Below are positions 11,541 through 23,300 of a stretch of 64,000 nucleotides of DNA, piece by piece. The notes beneath the pieces were generated by a model, which worked only from the letters and a program-made list of their open reading frames with translations, searched no databases and had not been told where the DNA came from. Source of the DNA: Arion vulgaris. Lineage: Eukaryota; Mollusca; Gastropoda; Stylommatophora; Arionidae. The stretch is taken from assembly GCA_020796225.1 (NCBI GenBank), contig CM036755.1:15687317-15751316 (forward strand), read 5' to 3'. The translations under genes and the position numbers were made by a program. Position 1 is the stretch's first letter. Each line of letters opens with the position of its first letter.

Positions 11541-13546
11541 AGATATTCACGAATTGATATTTACCACTGTTTTGGTGACACTTATAGTCAGAGAAAACAG
11601 GTCGCATACCCTGGCCAAATTATTTATTAGTGATTGCAGTGTAGCCTCACTGTGTGCAACTAAGGCAGCAACGTTAGCAAAAAAGAGTTCCTTGAGAAGA
11701 ATTTCTGTTGTTTTTGTTTTGGCTCTTAAGTGAGCCAAGTTGAAGAGTGAGCCATCAGATCTTGTGCGGATGAAAACATCTCCATCAGCATCCCCAAGGC
11801 GTGGCATAACAAGACTGCAAAGAAGATGCCAAAGAGAGTGGGGGCAAGGACACAGTCCTGTTTGACTCCATTGTTAACCACGAAACTATCAGATGTGCTA
11901 CCATCGAACTGTATACTGGCTTTCATGCCCTCATGTAAGGAGATGATAAGTTGGAGCAACTTTGGGGGCAGCCGATATGTTTTAATATTTTATAAAGTCC
12001 TGGTTTGCTGACCATGTCAAATGCCTTTGTCAGATCTACAAAAGCAATGAACAAAAGCTACAAAAGCTTTCTCTGCACTTCTCTTGTAGTTGTCGAAGAG
12101 TAAATATGTCAGTTGTTGACCATCCAGCTCTGAATCCACATTGTGACTCTGGAAGAACACGCTCTGCCAGTTTCTGTAGTCGTTTTGAAAGGACTAGTGC
12201 AAAGGCCTTGACTGTATCACTTCTTCTTCTTCTGCGTTCGTTCTTCACGGCCAATTTGATCATTCTTATTGTGATGTATAATTGGTCCACTTGCAAGAAC
12301 GGAGTGATCTACGTCGGCACGATTGTGCGCCCATGGTGACTAGGCCCGCCCGTCCGTTTTCAGCCAGCTTTTGATTTACTAGGTGAACTTTCCTAGGGTA
12401 CGATCCTTTCTGCCAACTGTCGGTTCGGATCTACGCCTTTACGATCAACTTTGCCGTATATTTGGGCTTTGTGATCTACGCCAGGACAGGGAGTTACGCT
12501 GTTTTGCCCGTTCTGACTGAGAAATATTTCTCAGGGCTTGTCAGCTTGTCCTCGGACGGCGTCTTACTCGTATAAACACCGTGTAAAGTATCGGCCTTCG
12601 CCAATATTCGGACCCGGACTTTCTGTCTGATCCGTACATTGTCTGCCTTGCTTTACCGTACATTTTGAGTTTGATCCGGAGGAGGAACATTCTCAGCCTT
12701 TTCTAGACGCGCGTTGGTACGTGGCAATTTGCAATTAACCTCGAAAGGCACCGGCATGGGGCTGAGTACAAACAATGTAGAGGGTCGTTTCAGTCTGCAC
12801 TATCAACGTAACTGAGGATTTTGCGCTCGCCACCATCACCCGCCCTAGTTATTCCGGGGATGTTAGTTACGACTGCAATCGAACCTTGCCCGGTTGCCCC
12901 AAGGCTGGCAGTTCCGTTAGGTATCACCAACCTCAGTTCTTCCGGGGATGTTAATTTTTATCGCACAGTACCTTGCATGGTTTTCCCAGGGCGGGTAGTT
13001 TCGTTATGCACTAAAACGCAACTTGTTCTTTTGCGCTCAGCAAACCTTGCCCAGTACATGTATCTGCACCAGGCCACCGATGCGGAGTCAGCTGCAATCT
13101 TCTCTCGTACCAACACGAGGGTAGACTTTTATTCGTTACGGTCCTGTCTTATTTATTCTTGCCGACGGCTGGCAATGTTTGCCCCCTCCTCAGGGCTTCG
13201 AGCTTCGCCCTACGGGGGCACACGTTTCGTCACTGGATACACCTCTCATCCATGTCAGAGACGTTTCGTTGCTGTTTCTTTACGTTCAGGAACTTGGGCA
13301 ATATCTTGTTGGACATCGGTCAGGAGATTTGTGCATTTTGTTAGTATGGATCTGTACTGCATTTCCGTACTTGCACTGCTACCACTACCAGTAGTTCTCT
13401 CTCCCCCATCCCTGTCCTCTTAACCAGACCGGAACCAGAGTCTGTTTCAGGGTCACCGCGTGGAGGTTGGGGCAGGGTCTTGGTTAGCGCGCCACCTCGC
13501 TAACCCTGGCTCATGTTACCACCATGACCTCATGAGCCTTTGACCC

Positions 13547-13679
13547 GATCGTGTCATCCATTGAACCTCGACTGATTTAATGAGCCATTTGCGGTTTCAC
13601 CGTGAGACAGTGTGAACTTAGACATGCATGGCTTAATCTTTGTGACAAGCATATGACTACTGGCAGGATCAACCAGATA
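13547..13679 (-). rRNA. 18S rRNA 5' end, truncated pseudogene fragment
   Basis: The minus strand from 13679 reads tatctggttgatcctgcc, then agtagtcatatgcttgt, aagattaagccatgcatg, gtgaaaccgcaaatggctca and ttaaatcagtcgaggttc, stopping at gatgacacgatc. This is the universally conserved start of eukaryotic small-subunit rRNA. There are a few differences from the usual sequence (tatctgg for tacctgg, gtcacaaag for gtctcaaag). Only 133 of about 1,800 nt are present, so it is a non-functional fragment carried by the retroposon at 12221-13935. Confidence 0.93.
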
Positions 13680-13935
13680 GCTGTCATGGACGAGACTGGA
13701 CCGACAATGCTCGGGGTAGGGAGACAGCGCTCTGTGCAGAGCGGATTCCGACGTCCCCGACGAATATGCGAAATTGAAGCAAAACGACAGAGCGCTCGCT
13801 TCCCACCATTTTGCCGGCAAGACTTGCGCCTCGCCAAGCAAAGAGCTACACCATGTTTCTACCTGCGGACCCACAAGTTCGTTGCGAGAGCCGGCCTTTT
13901 AACGAGACCACCGTTGAGCGTTTAAAATTTTAGAC
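13680..13935 (-). other. probable 5' external transcribed spacer (ETS) fragment
   Basis: This GC-rich sequence lies directly upstream of, and continuous with, the 18S start on the minus strand. That is where the 5' ETS of a 45S precursor lies. The assignment rests on position only, because ETS is not conserved between animals. The segment ends exactly at the TSD. Confidence 0.55.
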
Positions 13936-13947
13936 TGACTGTATCAC

Positions 13948-14204
13948 ATCGCGACTGAGAAACTCCGATATACGGACACACACACCACCAATGCGAGCAA
14001 GCGAGCGAGTCTTAATAGCAGACGCTACCTTGTCCCTTATTCGCTGGGAGCCTCGTTTGCGTGAAGAAGCGAAGAGGCACGCGCAGCCGCTAGAGACTAT
14101 GCACGCAATTGGTTATCGACACTGGGAACGCGTCGCTGACTGGCTCGCCCGTCCGGTTATTTTCAAAACGAGGAGGCACAGTTTGCAGACGCACAACCCA
14201 GATG
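13948..14204 (-). other. 257-bp GC-rich segment between two target-site-like repeats, possible further ETS
   Basis: It lies between tgactgtatcac (13936-13947) and gactgtaacac (14206-14216). In GC content and lack of homology it resembles the ETS-like segment next to it. It may be more ETS, or an older insertion at the same target site. No coding sense is evident. Confidence 0.5.
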
Positions 14205-14583
14205 ACTGTAACACTTAAAAGGGAGATACCTCTGTAGCTGTTGCAGTCCTCCTTGTCCCCTTTGTTTTTATAAAGTGCCACTATCTTTGCATCCCTCATG
14301 TCTTGAGGAATTTCGCCCACTCTCCAGCACTGTACAAGGATATTGTAGAGGGAGAGGGGTCAAGAGGACATCTTTGTTATGTTTGAGGATTTCTGCAGGA
14401 ATGTTATCTAAGTCCTGACGCCTTTCCATTTGAAAGTTTGATGATTGCTTCAGAAACTTCCAACTCTGTGGATTCGGCATCCAGCTTCGTTAGTTCATGA
14501 TGTTTCGGTATGATCTGATCTAGGGCAGGGTTTGCTGGTTTCTCCACCGAATAAAGATTAGAGTAGTGTTCCACCCACCTTTC

Positions 14584-14584
<1 letters not shown>

Positions 14585-14636
<52 letters not shown>
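14585..14636. repeat. (TA)n microsatellite
   Basis: An uninterrupted ta dinucleotide run of about 50 bp lies at the point where LINE-B homology stops. Confidence 0.98.
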
Positions 14637-14639
<3 letters not shown>

Positions 14640-15164
14640 CAAATTCATGGCTGTGTTTGTGTGTCTTTTCAAAATGTATAACATACTTCTAGACATACTA
14701 TAGTCATACTACAAACTTGGAATGTGGATATATTCCAGAGAGTAGACATTATAAAAAATATAAAAACTGAGCTTTTGTTATTGCTTTATATAATACAATC
14801 CGAGTTATACAACTCTCAACATGACTACGGTAGGTAACTGAGGATTAAATAAGGCCAATAACTCTGCTACTAGAACTGAAAGAAAATGCTTTTAAAAAAA
14901 AGTTGAAATGTTGACTTATTTGTTACGCAGTCAATATTTATATACACAAACATCTGACATCAGGCTATACACAAACATCTGACATCACACAAACATCAGG
15001 CAACACACAAACATCAAGCTACACACAAACATCTGACACATGATGATGATGATGTTAATAAAACAATAAATTCCAAATGTTCATGTTAAACAAGAATATA
15101 ATCTTATTAATTTGATATCAATAAGAAAACAAATAAAATGACATTTCTTCTAACAAGAAGAAAA
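14637..15164. other. AT-rich sequence with an imperfect cacaaacatctgacat repeat
   Basis: Four to five imperfect copies of acacaaacatctgacatca lie at 14938-15040. No gene was recognised. Confidence 0.6.
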
Positions 15165-15985
15165 TACATTCAACAGTAGCTATGTAGCTGGTACAGACAA
15201 AAATACATTCAAAAGTAGCTATGTAGCTGGTACAGACAAAAATACATTCAAAAGTAGCTATGTAGCTGGTACAGACAAAAATACATTCAAAAGTAGCTAT
15301 GTAGCTGGTACAGACAAAAATACATTCAACAGTAGCTATGTAGCTGGTACAGACCAAAATACATTCAAAAGTAGCTATGTAGCTGGTACAGACAAAAATA
15401 CATTCAAAAGTAGCTATGTAGCTGGTACAGACAAAAATACATTCAACAGTAGCTATGTAACTGGTACAGACAAAAATACATTCAACAGTAGCTATGTAGC
15501 TGGTACAGACAAAAATACATTCAACAGTAGCTATGTAGCTGGTACAGACAAAAATACATTCAACAGTAGCTATGTAGCTGGTACAGACAAAAATACATTC
15601 AACAGTAGCTATGTAGCTGGTACAGACAAAAATACATTCAACAGTAGCTATGTAGCTGGTACAGACAAAAATACATTCAACAGTAGCTATGTAGCTGGTA
15701 CAGACAAAAATACATTCAACAGTAGCTATGTAACTGGTACAGACAAAAATACATTCAAAAGTAGCTATGTAACTGGTACAGACAAAAATACATTCAACAG
15801 TAGCTATGTAACTGGTACAGACAAAAATACATTCAACAGTAGCTATGTAACTGGTAGAGACAAAAATAGATTCAACAGTAGCTATGTAGCTGGTACAGAC
15901 AAAAATACATTCAAAAGTAGCTATGTAGCTGGTACAGACAAAAATACATTCAACAGTAGCTATGTAACTGGTACAGACAAGCAAT
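15165..15985. repeat. 39-bp minisatellite, 21 copies
   Basis: The unit joins aaaaatacattcaacagtag to ctatgtagctggtacagac. Variable sites are caacag or caaaag, and gtagctgg or gtaactgg. The period equals 13 codons, so a 288-codon minus-strand frame stays open (15984-15118). It has no domain and I do not call it a gene. Confidence 0.95.
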
Positions 15986-16088
15986 GCATAGATGAAGTCA
16001 GTGTAGATATTGGCAATTACAATATAGACAAATTATATTTGACTTTGATTCAAAAATATTAAACAACTTTGACACAAGTACATTAGAC

Positions 16089-17318
16089 CATCTTTGACAC
16101 ACAGACATGGATCAACTTTGACACACAGACATGGATCAACTTTGACACACAGACATGGATCAACTTTGACACACAGACATGGATCAACTTTGACACACAG
16201 ACATGGATCAACTTTGACACACAGACATGGATCAACTTTGACACACAGACATGGATCAACTTTGACACACAGACATGGATCAACTTTGACACACAGACAT
16301 GGATCAACTTTGACACACAGACATGGATCAACTTTGACACACAGACATGGATCAATTTGACACAGACATGGATCACTGACACAGACATGGATCAACTTTG
16401 ACACACAGACATGGATCAACTTTGACACACAGACATGGATCAACTTTGACACACAGACATGGATCAACTTTGACACACAGACATGGATCAACTTTGACAC
16501 ACAGACATGGATCAACTTTGACACACAGACATGGATCAACTTTGACACACAGACATGGATCAACTTTGACACACAGACATGGATCAACTTTGACACACAG
16601 ACATGGATCAACTTTGACACACAGACATGGATCAACTTTGACACACAGACATGGATCAACTTTGACACACAGACATGGATCAACTTTGACACACAGACAT
16701 GGATCAACTTTGACACACAGACATGGATCAACTTTGACACACAGACATGGATCAACTTTGACACACAGACATGGATCAACTTTGACACACAGACATGGAT
16801 CAACTTTGACACACAGACATGGATCAACTTTGACACACAGACATGGATCAACTTTGACACACAGACATGGATCAACTTTGACACACAGACATGGATCAAC
16901 TTTGACACACAGACATGGATCAACTTTGACACACAGACATGGATCAACTTTGACACACAGACATGGATCAACTTTGACATGCACCAGACATGGATCAACT
17001 TTGACACACAGACATGGATCAACTTTGACACACAGACATGGATCAACTTTGACACACAGACATGGATCAACTTTGACACACAGACATGGATCAACTTTGA
17101 CACACAGACATGGATCAACTTTGACACACAGACATGGATCAACTTTGACACACAGACATGGATCAACTTTGACACACAGACATGGATCAACTTTGACACA
17201 CAGACATGGATCAACTTTGACACACAGACATGGATCAACTTTGACACACAGACATGGATCAACTTTGACACACAGACATGGATCAACTTTGACACACAGA
17301 CATGGATCAACTTTGACA
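16089..17318. repeat. 24-bp minisatellite, about 51 copies, nearly homogeneous
   Basis: The unit is acacagacatggatcaactt plus tgac. Almost all units are identical. Exceptions are a short scrambled patch at 16350-16385 and one variant at 16977-16990 (gacatgcaccagacatgg). Several frames on both strands stay open because 24 is a multiple of three and the unit has few stops; the longest is 428 codons. High identity suggests recent expansion. Confidence 0.97.
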
Positions 17319-17414
17319 AAGAACATAGATAGATATTATTAATTATTTAGACAGTTTGTCCATGCAGTGACATCAGAATCCACTCTATTCAAATGTCATC
17401 AACAAATGTATTTT

Positions 17415-17600
17415 TGATGTGCTCAACTTGAACATGGAGCATCCGCTTTATCACACTCAACCTACAATTTATCTTTTGTCTCCAATATTTTATTATGTGA
17501 TTCATGTCGTGGTACATTGGGTATTGACTGCCCGCTCCAGCGGCCATCCCAAAGTTGACCTGCTGACCGTACCGTCCCGTATCCACTGTACATATAATGG
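17415..17600 (-). pseudogene. RNase H LINE C-terminal fragment
   Basis: The minus strand at about 17560-17480 matches the end of the RNase H protein at 62331-63290 in two frames. The relevant stretch there reads GTVSKWTLGW followed by a short CPMCHD zinc-like motif. Here it appears as VNFGMAAGAGSQ and MYHDM with frameshifts. It is a short dead relic, separate from the plus-strand copy at 17762-19347. Confidence 0.6.
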
Positions 17601-17761
17601 TAGCTCATACAACCACTCAAAGACTGAAAACTCATGTTCCCGTACAGTTTAAGCAATGGAAAGATGATCTTCAGAAATATCTCACAAATTTTCAAGTGGT
17701 TGAACATATAAGATGGAAGACTAGATAGAGAACTAGAGATTAGAGTGCAAAAAGCAAATGC

Positions 17762-19347
17762 CCACATTTCAACATATACATGGTGTCAATCACAGAACAA
17801 CAACTCGATGGTAGAACTTTGCCATTTGCTCATAACATTCTAATGTATAGACAGGGTAAAGACAGGGATGCGATTGCCGGTGAGATACAGAAGGAACTTG
17901 AACGCATCACAAACTAGTGTGATGTATCTGGTGCACTAGTTAACCCTACAAAAGCAACAGTAACATGGTTCTCACTCAATAATCACACTGTTAATGCATG
18001 TACGCCTATTGTAGAACTTTGCGATGTTGGTTTATCCGGAGCTAAATCGATGAAATTTTTGGGTGTGCAATTTGATCGCAGCCTGTGTTTCAGGGAACAT
18101 GTTGAGTATGTCATTGTCAAAGCAAGTAAAGGTTTAGCGACAATGAGAGTTATGGCTGCTGCTAATATCGGGCATGGCTGCTTGTCATCCTGTATCAGAC
18201 GCTGGTTCTCTCCACCATTGAATATGCAATGGCCATCCTCACTGTTAGTAAAATGCAAATTGAAAGACTGGAAAGAATACAGAATGAGGCTATGCGTATC
18301 ATTCTCGGTTGTACACGGGATAGACTCTGCATGGCGATGAGGTTTCTCCTGGATTTCCCGACCATGGAGTAAAGACTCAAGATAGCTAGAGCCTGTGAGT
18401 ACCTCAAAATAAGTGCTAAAAAGGATCACCTATTGCATGAGCTGCTCAGCACCAGTGGAGGAAAGAGCGGGGAAAGTCGTGGGTTGGTCGTGCTGCAGAC
18501 ATTGTTCAGCTGGTATGCGAGCTAAAAAATATCGATTATGGGGAAGAATAGATACCGATGCCTTCAATATACGGGAACACCTTTTCCACCATCATTAAAT
18601 TTGACAAAAGTTGCAAAGAGAGGAATCCCGTGGCACTGGATGCAGACGTTAAGGCTATCATTGATGAAAACTACAATGAAGGTGCCGTTGTGATTTACAC
18701 GGATGGATCAGCAGTTCGTCACGAAATGTCTGCATGGGCTTTCTCTGCAAGCTCATGTGGCAGAATGGTCCATGAGGCCAGTGGCACATTTTGTATGAAA
18801 CAAGCAGCATGACAATGGAGGTACTGGTGGTGACTAATGCTTTACGTTGGCTGGAGTCACAAAACTACACTCATGCCTGCATTTTGAGTGACTCATTGAG
18901 TATGATCCGCAAGGTAGAGACTGGTTTGGTGTGCAGGCAATGGACTGAATCACTACAAGCATCAACAATTTGCAGAATCACACTTATCTTTGTTCCGGGG
19001 CACATGGGTGTCGTTGTCAACGAGAGAGCAGACAAGCTGGCTGGTTCTGCCACCATATCAGAGGGCTAGCCAATGAATAGAGCTGATATTTTGAACGCCC
19101 TCATAGAGTGTGGCCGCAAAGAAGATTTTCATTTAAACCAATCCATGCCAACTACTAGATTGCAGTAGCTGTGTTTGAAGATTGGAGTAGCAAGAAAATA
19201 ACAGCATAACAGGTACGTGAGTAGGCTCATCATTCAAAATCGAACTAGTACGGTCAGTCGCTGGACGCTGTTGGAGATATTGTGAAGGAGATTGGAGCAC
19301 CTATGGACATGTCCGGAGTGCAATGAAGATATTCCAAACTGAAACTG
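17762..19347 (+). pseudogene. RNase H-bearing LINE, 5'-truncated and broken
   Basis: A plus-strand non-LTR element is inserted in LINE-A, flanked by aagcaaatgc (17752-17761) and aagcaaatac (19348-19357). From the left: the end of the RT palm (MYRQGKDRDAIAGEIQKELE near 17835), RT thumb (KFLGVQFDRSLCFREHVEYV at 18050, then ASKGLATMRVMAAAN), and RNase H from about 18690. RNase H motifs are all visible across frames: YTDGSA (first Asp), SSMTMEVL (Glu), SDSLSM (Asp) and PGHMGVVVNERADKLA (His and last Asp). The frame breaks near 18340, 18370 and 18790, and the 5' RT is missing. RNase H LINEs of the I-type lineage are known in many invertebrates; this fits but is not proven here. It is related to the intact domain at 62331-63220. 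Confidence 0.85.
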
Positions 19348-19625
19348 AAGCAAATACTGTAACCTACCAGCTAGCCCATTGTTAAGGCGCCCAAAAATCT
19401 CACTGACAGCTAAGCAACAGATGATCAACAGCATTTTTTATACCTACTTTGTGTAACCAGAACCAAACATGGACAATGAGCAAAGCGCAGTTGCAAAAAC
19501 TAACTACATGAAATGCTGTCTGTAAAGCTACCAACAACACCAGAAAGACAAGAGTCACCAACATCAGCATAAGAAAGAAAATTGGCACAAACCTTGTTTG
19601 AATTACATTTGAAACAATGAATGAA

Positions 19626-19731
19626 TAACTCTGTTGTCGTTGCTGATAAAGGCCTTTGGTCAAAGCGTTGCTGTTTATACATGCTGTTCTGTATTTTGTA
19701 AAACTATATACTTTGTTTGTACGTGTTTGCT
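19626..19731 (+). mobile_element. Penelope-like element terminal fragment, TSD-flanked
   Basis: A 106-bp insert in LINE-A with TSD aatgaatgaa (19616-19625; 19732-19741). It contains gctgataaaggcctttggtc, aaagcgttgctgttt, gttctgtattttgtaaaact and tactttgtttgtacgtgttt. These are the same landmarks as the arms of the Penelope-like element at 30450-31346. Removing it restores the LINE-A sequence seen at about 7840 (aagaatgaagtgg). Confidence 0.85.
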
Positions 19732-19966
19732 AATGAATGAAGTGGGTTGGCCACTTAAAGAATCATCTAAACTCACATATCAAGTCTTCTACAACAGAAC
19801 ATCAGGAAGAAGGCATGAGGAAGACCATGGAAAGATGGTTAGATGGCATACAGAATCCTGTCAAAGAGCAACATACAATCACCAAGCCACCAGACAGAGC
19901 AAGATAAAAACAGAAAAAAGAACATTGGACAACAACCCGGTAGCAGTGTGCGACAAAATAAGATGA

Positions 19967-20329
19967 AGTAGATATGCTAAACTGAATTGAAACTGGTTCT
20001 TTGTCTAGATGATACAATCTTTCAATCATAATTCTCTAGATTTGTTTGTAATCATTAAACAAGGCCATCACCTTTGAATACATTGCATATTATCTATGTA
20101 TTACCTCCATTTAAAAATAAATTGATATACAAACTTGCTCTGACTTTTTTTACTATTGATTAAATAATAGTTTGAAAACACTGTGAAGTTTGATGTGAAA
20201 ATTTGAGTCGATGTGAAGATTGATGTGAAGTCGATGTGAAGATATTGATATGCAACGAACTTTGATCATGATAGACATTATATGATAAAGTTGATCCACT
20301 TTGACTCATGCAACAAATTAGATCAGCTA
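19967..20329. other. no gene seen; short gatgtgaag repeats
   Basis: Imperfect gatgtgaagattgatgtga copies lie at about 20190-20245. Otherwise this is AT-rich sequence leading into the 19-bp satellite. Confidence 0.5.
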
Positions 20330-23300
20330 AGCAACATTTGAACATACAACAACATTTGACGCAACAACATTTGACTCATGCAACAACATTTGATACATCA
20401 ACAACATTTAACATACAACATTTGACTACATGCAACAACATTTGAACATGCAACAACATTGTTGACTCATGCAAAACATTTGACTCATGCAACAACATTT
20501 GACACATCAACAACATTTGATCATGCAACAACATTTGATACATGCAACAACATTTGATACATGCAACAACATTTGATACATGCAACAACATTTGAAACAT
20601 GCAACAACATTTGATACATGCAACAACATTTGACTCATGCAACAACATTTGACACATGCAACAACATTTGATACTATGCACATAACAATTTGACTCATGC
20701 ACAACATTTGATCATGCAACAACATTTGAAACATGCAACAACATTTGATACATGCAACAACATTTGAAACATGCAACAACATTTGACATCAACAACATTT
20801 GAAATCAACAACATTTGATACATGCAACAACATTTGATACATGCAACAACATTTGCTAACAACATTTGACACATCAAAACATTTGAACATGAACAACATT
20901 TGATCATGAACAACATTTGAATCATGCAACAACATTTGATACATGCAACAACATTTGACTCATGCAACAACATTTGATACATGCAACAACATTTGACAAT
21001 CAACAACATTTGACACATGCAACAACATTTGACTCATGCAACAACATTTGATACATGCAACAACATTTGAACATGCACAACATTTGATCATGCAACATTT
21101 GAGCAAAAATTTGAACATGCAACAACATTTGAACATGCAACAACATTTGATCATGCAACAACATTTGACTCATGCAACAACATTTGAAACATGCAACAAC
21201 ATTTGATACATGCAACAACATTTGACTAACTTTGTGCAAAACATTTGATACATCAACAACATTTGATACATGCAACAACATTTGAGCTTGATATGCAACA
21301 ACATTTGACTCATGCAACAACATTTGAAACATGCAACAACATTTGATACATGCAACAACATTTGACACATGCAACAACATTTGACATCAACAACATTTGA
21401 TCATGCAACAACATTTGACTACATGCAACAACATTTGATCATGCAACAACATTTGATTACATGCAAGCAACTTTTGATACATGCAACAACATTTGACTCA
21501 TGCAACAACATTTGAACATCAACAACATTTGATACATGCAACAACATTTGATACATGCAACAACATTTGACTCATGCAACAACATTTGACTGCACTTTGA
21601 CATGCAACAACATTTGATCATGCAACAACATTTGATACATGCAACAACATTTGATACATGCAACAACATTTGTATCAACATTGACAACACTTTGAACTCA
21701 ACAACATTGACCATGCAACAACATTTGATATACTTTGCAACAGCAACATTTGACACATGCAACAACATTTGACAACAACTTTGACATAACAACATTTGAC
21801 CATGAACATTGAACATGACCATTTGATCATTTGTCATGACAACATTTGATACATGCAACAACTTTGAAATCAACAACATTTGAACATGCAACAACATTTT
21901 GAACATTGAACAGCAACATTTGTTGCAACAACATTGCATGACAACATTTGAACATGACACAACATTTGACCATGCAACAACATTTGATCATGCAACAACA
22001 TTTGACATCATGCAACAACATTTGATCATGCAACAACATTTGACTACTGCAACAACATTTGATACATGCAACAACATTTGAACATGCAACAACATTTGAC
22101 CATGCAACAACATTTGACCATGCAACAACATTTGATCATGCAACAACATTTGATACATGCAACAACATTTGACATAACATGATCATGACAACATTTGACT
22201 ACATGCAACAACATTTGAACATGCAACAACATTTGACTCATGCAACAACATTTGACTCATGCACAACATTTGACTCATGCAACAACATTTGACCATGCAA
22301 CAACATTTGAACATGCAAACATTTGATCATGCAACAACATTTGATCATGCAACAACATTTGAACATGCAACAACATTTGACATGCAACAACATTTGACTC
22401 ATCAACAACATTTGACCATGCAACAACATTTGAACATGCAACAACATTTGATCATGCAATTGCACAAACACTTTGACCATGCAACAACATTTGACATGCA
22501 ACAACATTTGACAATGCAACAACATTTGAACATGCAACAACATTTGACATGCAACAACATTTGACATACCAACATTACCTGACCATAACAACATTTGACA
22601 TACAACTTGATCACCAACAACAGACAACATTTGATACATGCAACAACATTTGAACATGCAACAACATTTGACTCATGCAACAACATTTGATACATGCAAC
22701 AACATTTGACACATGCAACAACATTTGAAACATGCAACAACATTTGACACATGCAACAACATTTGAACTTCAGCAATTTGACATGCACAACATTTGACTC
22801 ATCACAACATTTGATCATGCAACAACATTTGAACATGCAACAACATTTGACACATGCAACAACATTTGACTCATGCAACAACATTTGATACATGCAACAA
22901 CATTTGATACATGCAACAACATTTGACTCATGCAACAACATTTGATACATGCAACAACATTTGAACTACAACAACATTTGACATGCAACAACATTTGACA
23001 TGCAACAACATTTGACTCATGCAACAACATTTGATCATGCACAACATTTGATCATGCAACAACATTTGATATGCAACAACATTTGATCAAACTGTGAAAA
23101 CATTTGACATGCAACAACATTTGTACATAATGCAACAACATTTGAACATGCAACAACATTTTATGACAACTTGATATGAACAACATTTGACTCATGCAAC
23201 AACATTTGATACATGCAACAACATTTGATACATGCAACAACATTTGATACATGCAACAACATTTGATACATGCAACAACATTTGATACATGCAACAACAT

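Larger units (their letters stand above)
12221..13935 (-). mobile_element. GAA-tailed retroposon with a pre-rRNA (ETS + 18S) 5' head
   Basis: A 1,715-bp insert into LINE-B bounded by perfect 12-bp direct repeats tgactgtatcac (12209-12220; 13936-13947). Read on the minus strand it starts with about 256 bp of GC-rich sequence, then the first 133 nt of 18S rRNA (13679-13547). A GC-rich body of about 1.3 kb follows, ending in a (GAA)n tail at 12221. The body is homologous to the insert at 58107-59370. Shared stretches include cctccacgYRgtgaccctg, ggttccggtctg and aagaggacagg, plus the tail-proximal attgtgatRtat region. That second copy lacks the rRNA head. I recognise no protein domain in the body. 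The layout fits a LINE-mobilised non-autonomous element whose 5' end was fused to pre-rRNA by template switching, or a true rRNA-headed family. Confidence 0.75.
11541..14580 (-). pseudogene. LINE-B reverse transcriptase, interrupted and catalytically dead
   Basis: Minus-strand RT of a second LINE family. From 14580: a linker (RWVEHYSNLYSVEKPANPAL), then GLDNIPAEILKHNKDVL, AKIVALYKNKGDKEDCNSYR and GISLLS at about 14225. The frame resumes at 12209 with VKAFALVLSKRLQKLAERVL, PESQCGFRAGWSTTDIFTLR, DLTKAFD, then LHEGMKASIQFDGS and NGVKQDCVLAPTLFGIFFA. The two halves rejoin if 12221-14217 is removed. The RT box expected to read FADDAALVAHSE reads FFANVAALVAHSE near 11660. Both catalytic aspartates are gone, so the copy cannot polymerise. 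The aspartate-to-alanine-type family resembles mollusc and other invertebrate LINEs of the RTE or CR1 style; the exact clade is not determined. The endonuclease part is not found upstream, where the copy ends near a (TA)n tract. Confidence 0.85.
17700..19966 (+). pseudogene. LINE-A copy 2, split by an RNase H LINE and a Penelope fragment
   Basis: LINE-A coding sequence is visible as GRLDRELEIRVQKANA at 17715-17761. It resumes at 19348 as ANTVTYQLAPLL, then YPEPNMDNEQSAVAKT and GTNLV, and again after 19741 (NEVGWPLKESSKLTYQVFYN, then RTSG and CQRATYNHQATRQSK). Compared with copy 1 at 7604-9967, the gaps are exactly two insertions: 17762-19347 (TSD aagcaaatRc) and 19626-19731 (TSD aatgaatgaa). 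Stops and frameshifts are frequent. The endonuclease and most of RT are absent, so this is a 5'-truncated dead copy. Its 3' end lies near 19960, where cgacaaaataagatgaag replaces the GAA tail. Confidence 0.85.

Noticed and set aside
12821..13423. 200-codon plus-strand ORF in the GC-rich element
   Set aside because: It is antisense to the GAA-tailed element and shows no domain. High GC makes long stop-free frames likely. The homologous element at 58 kb does not clearly conserve it.
13547..13679. Part of a functional rDNA unit
   Set aside because: Only 133 nt of 18S are present, abruptly joined to unrelated GC-rich sequence and bounded by TSDs.
16033..17342. 428-, 317- and 314-codon ORFs
   Set aside because: They are translations of the 24-bp array in several frames on both strands.
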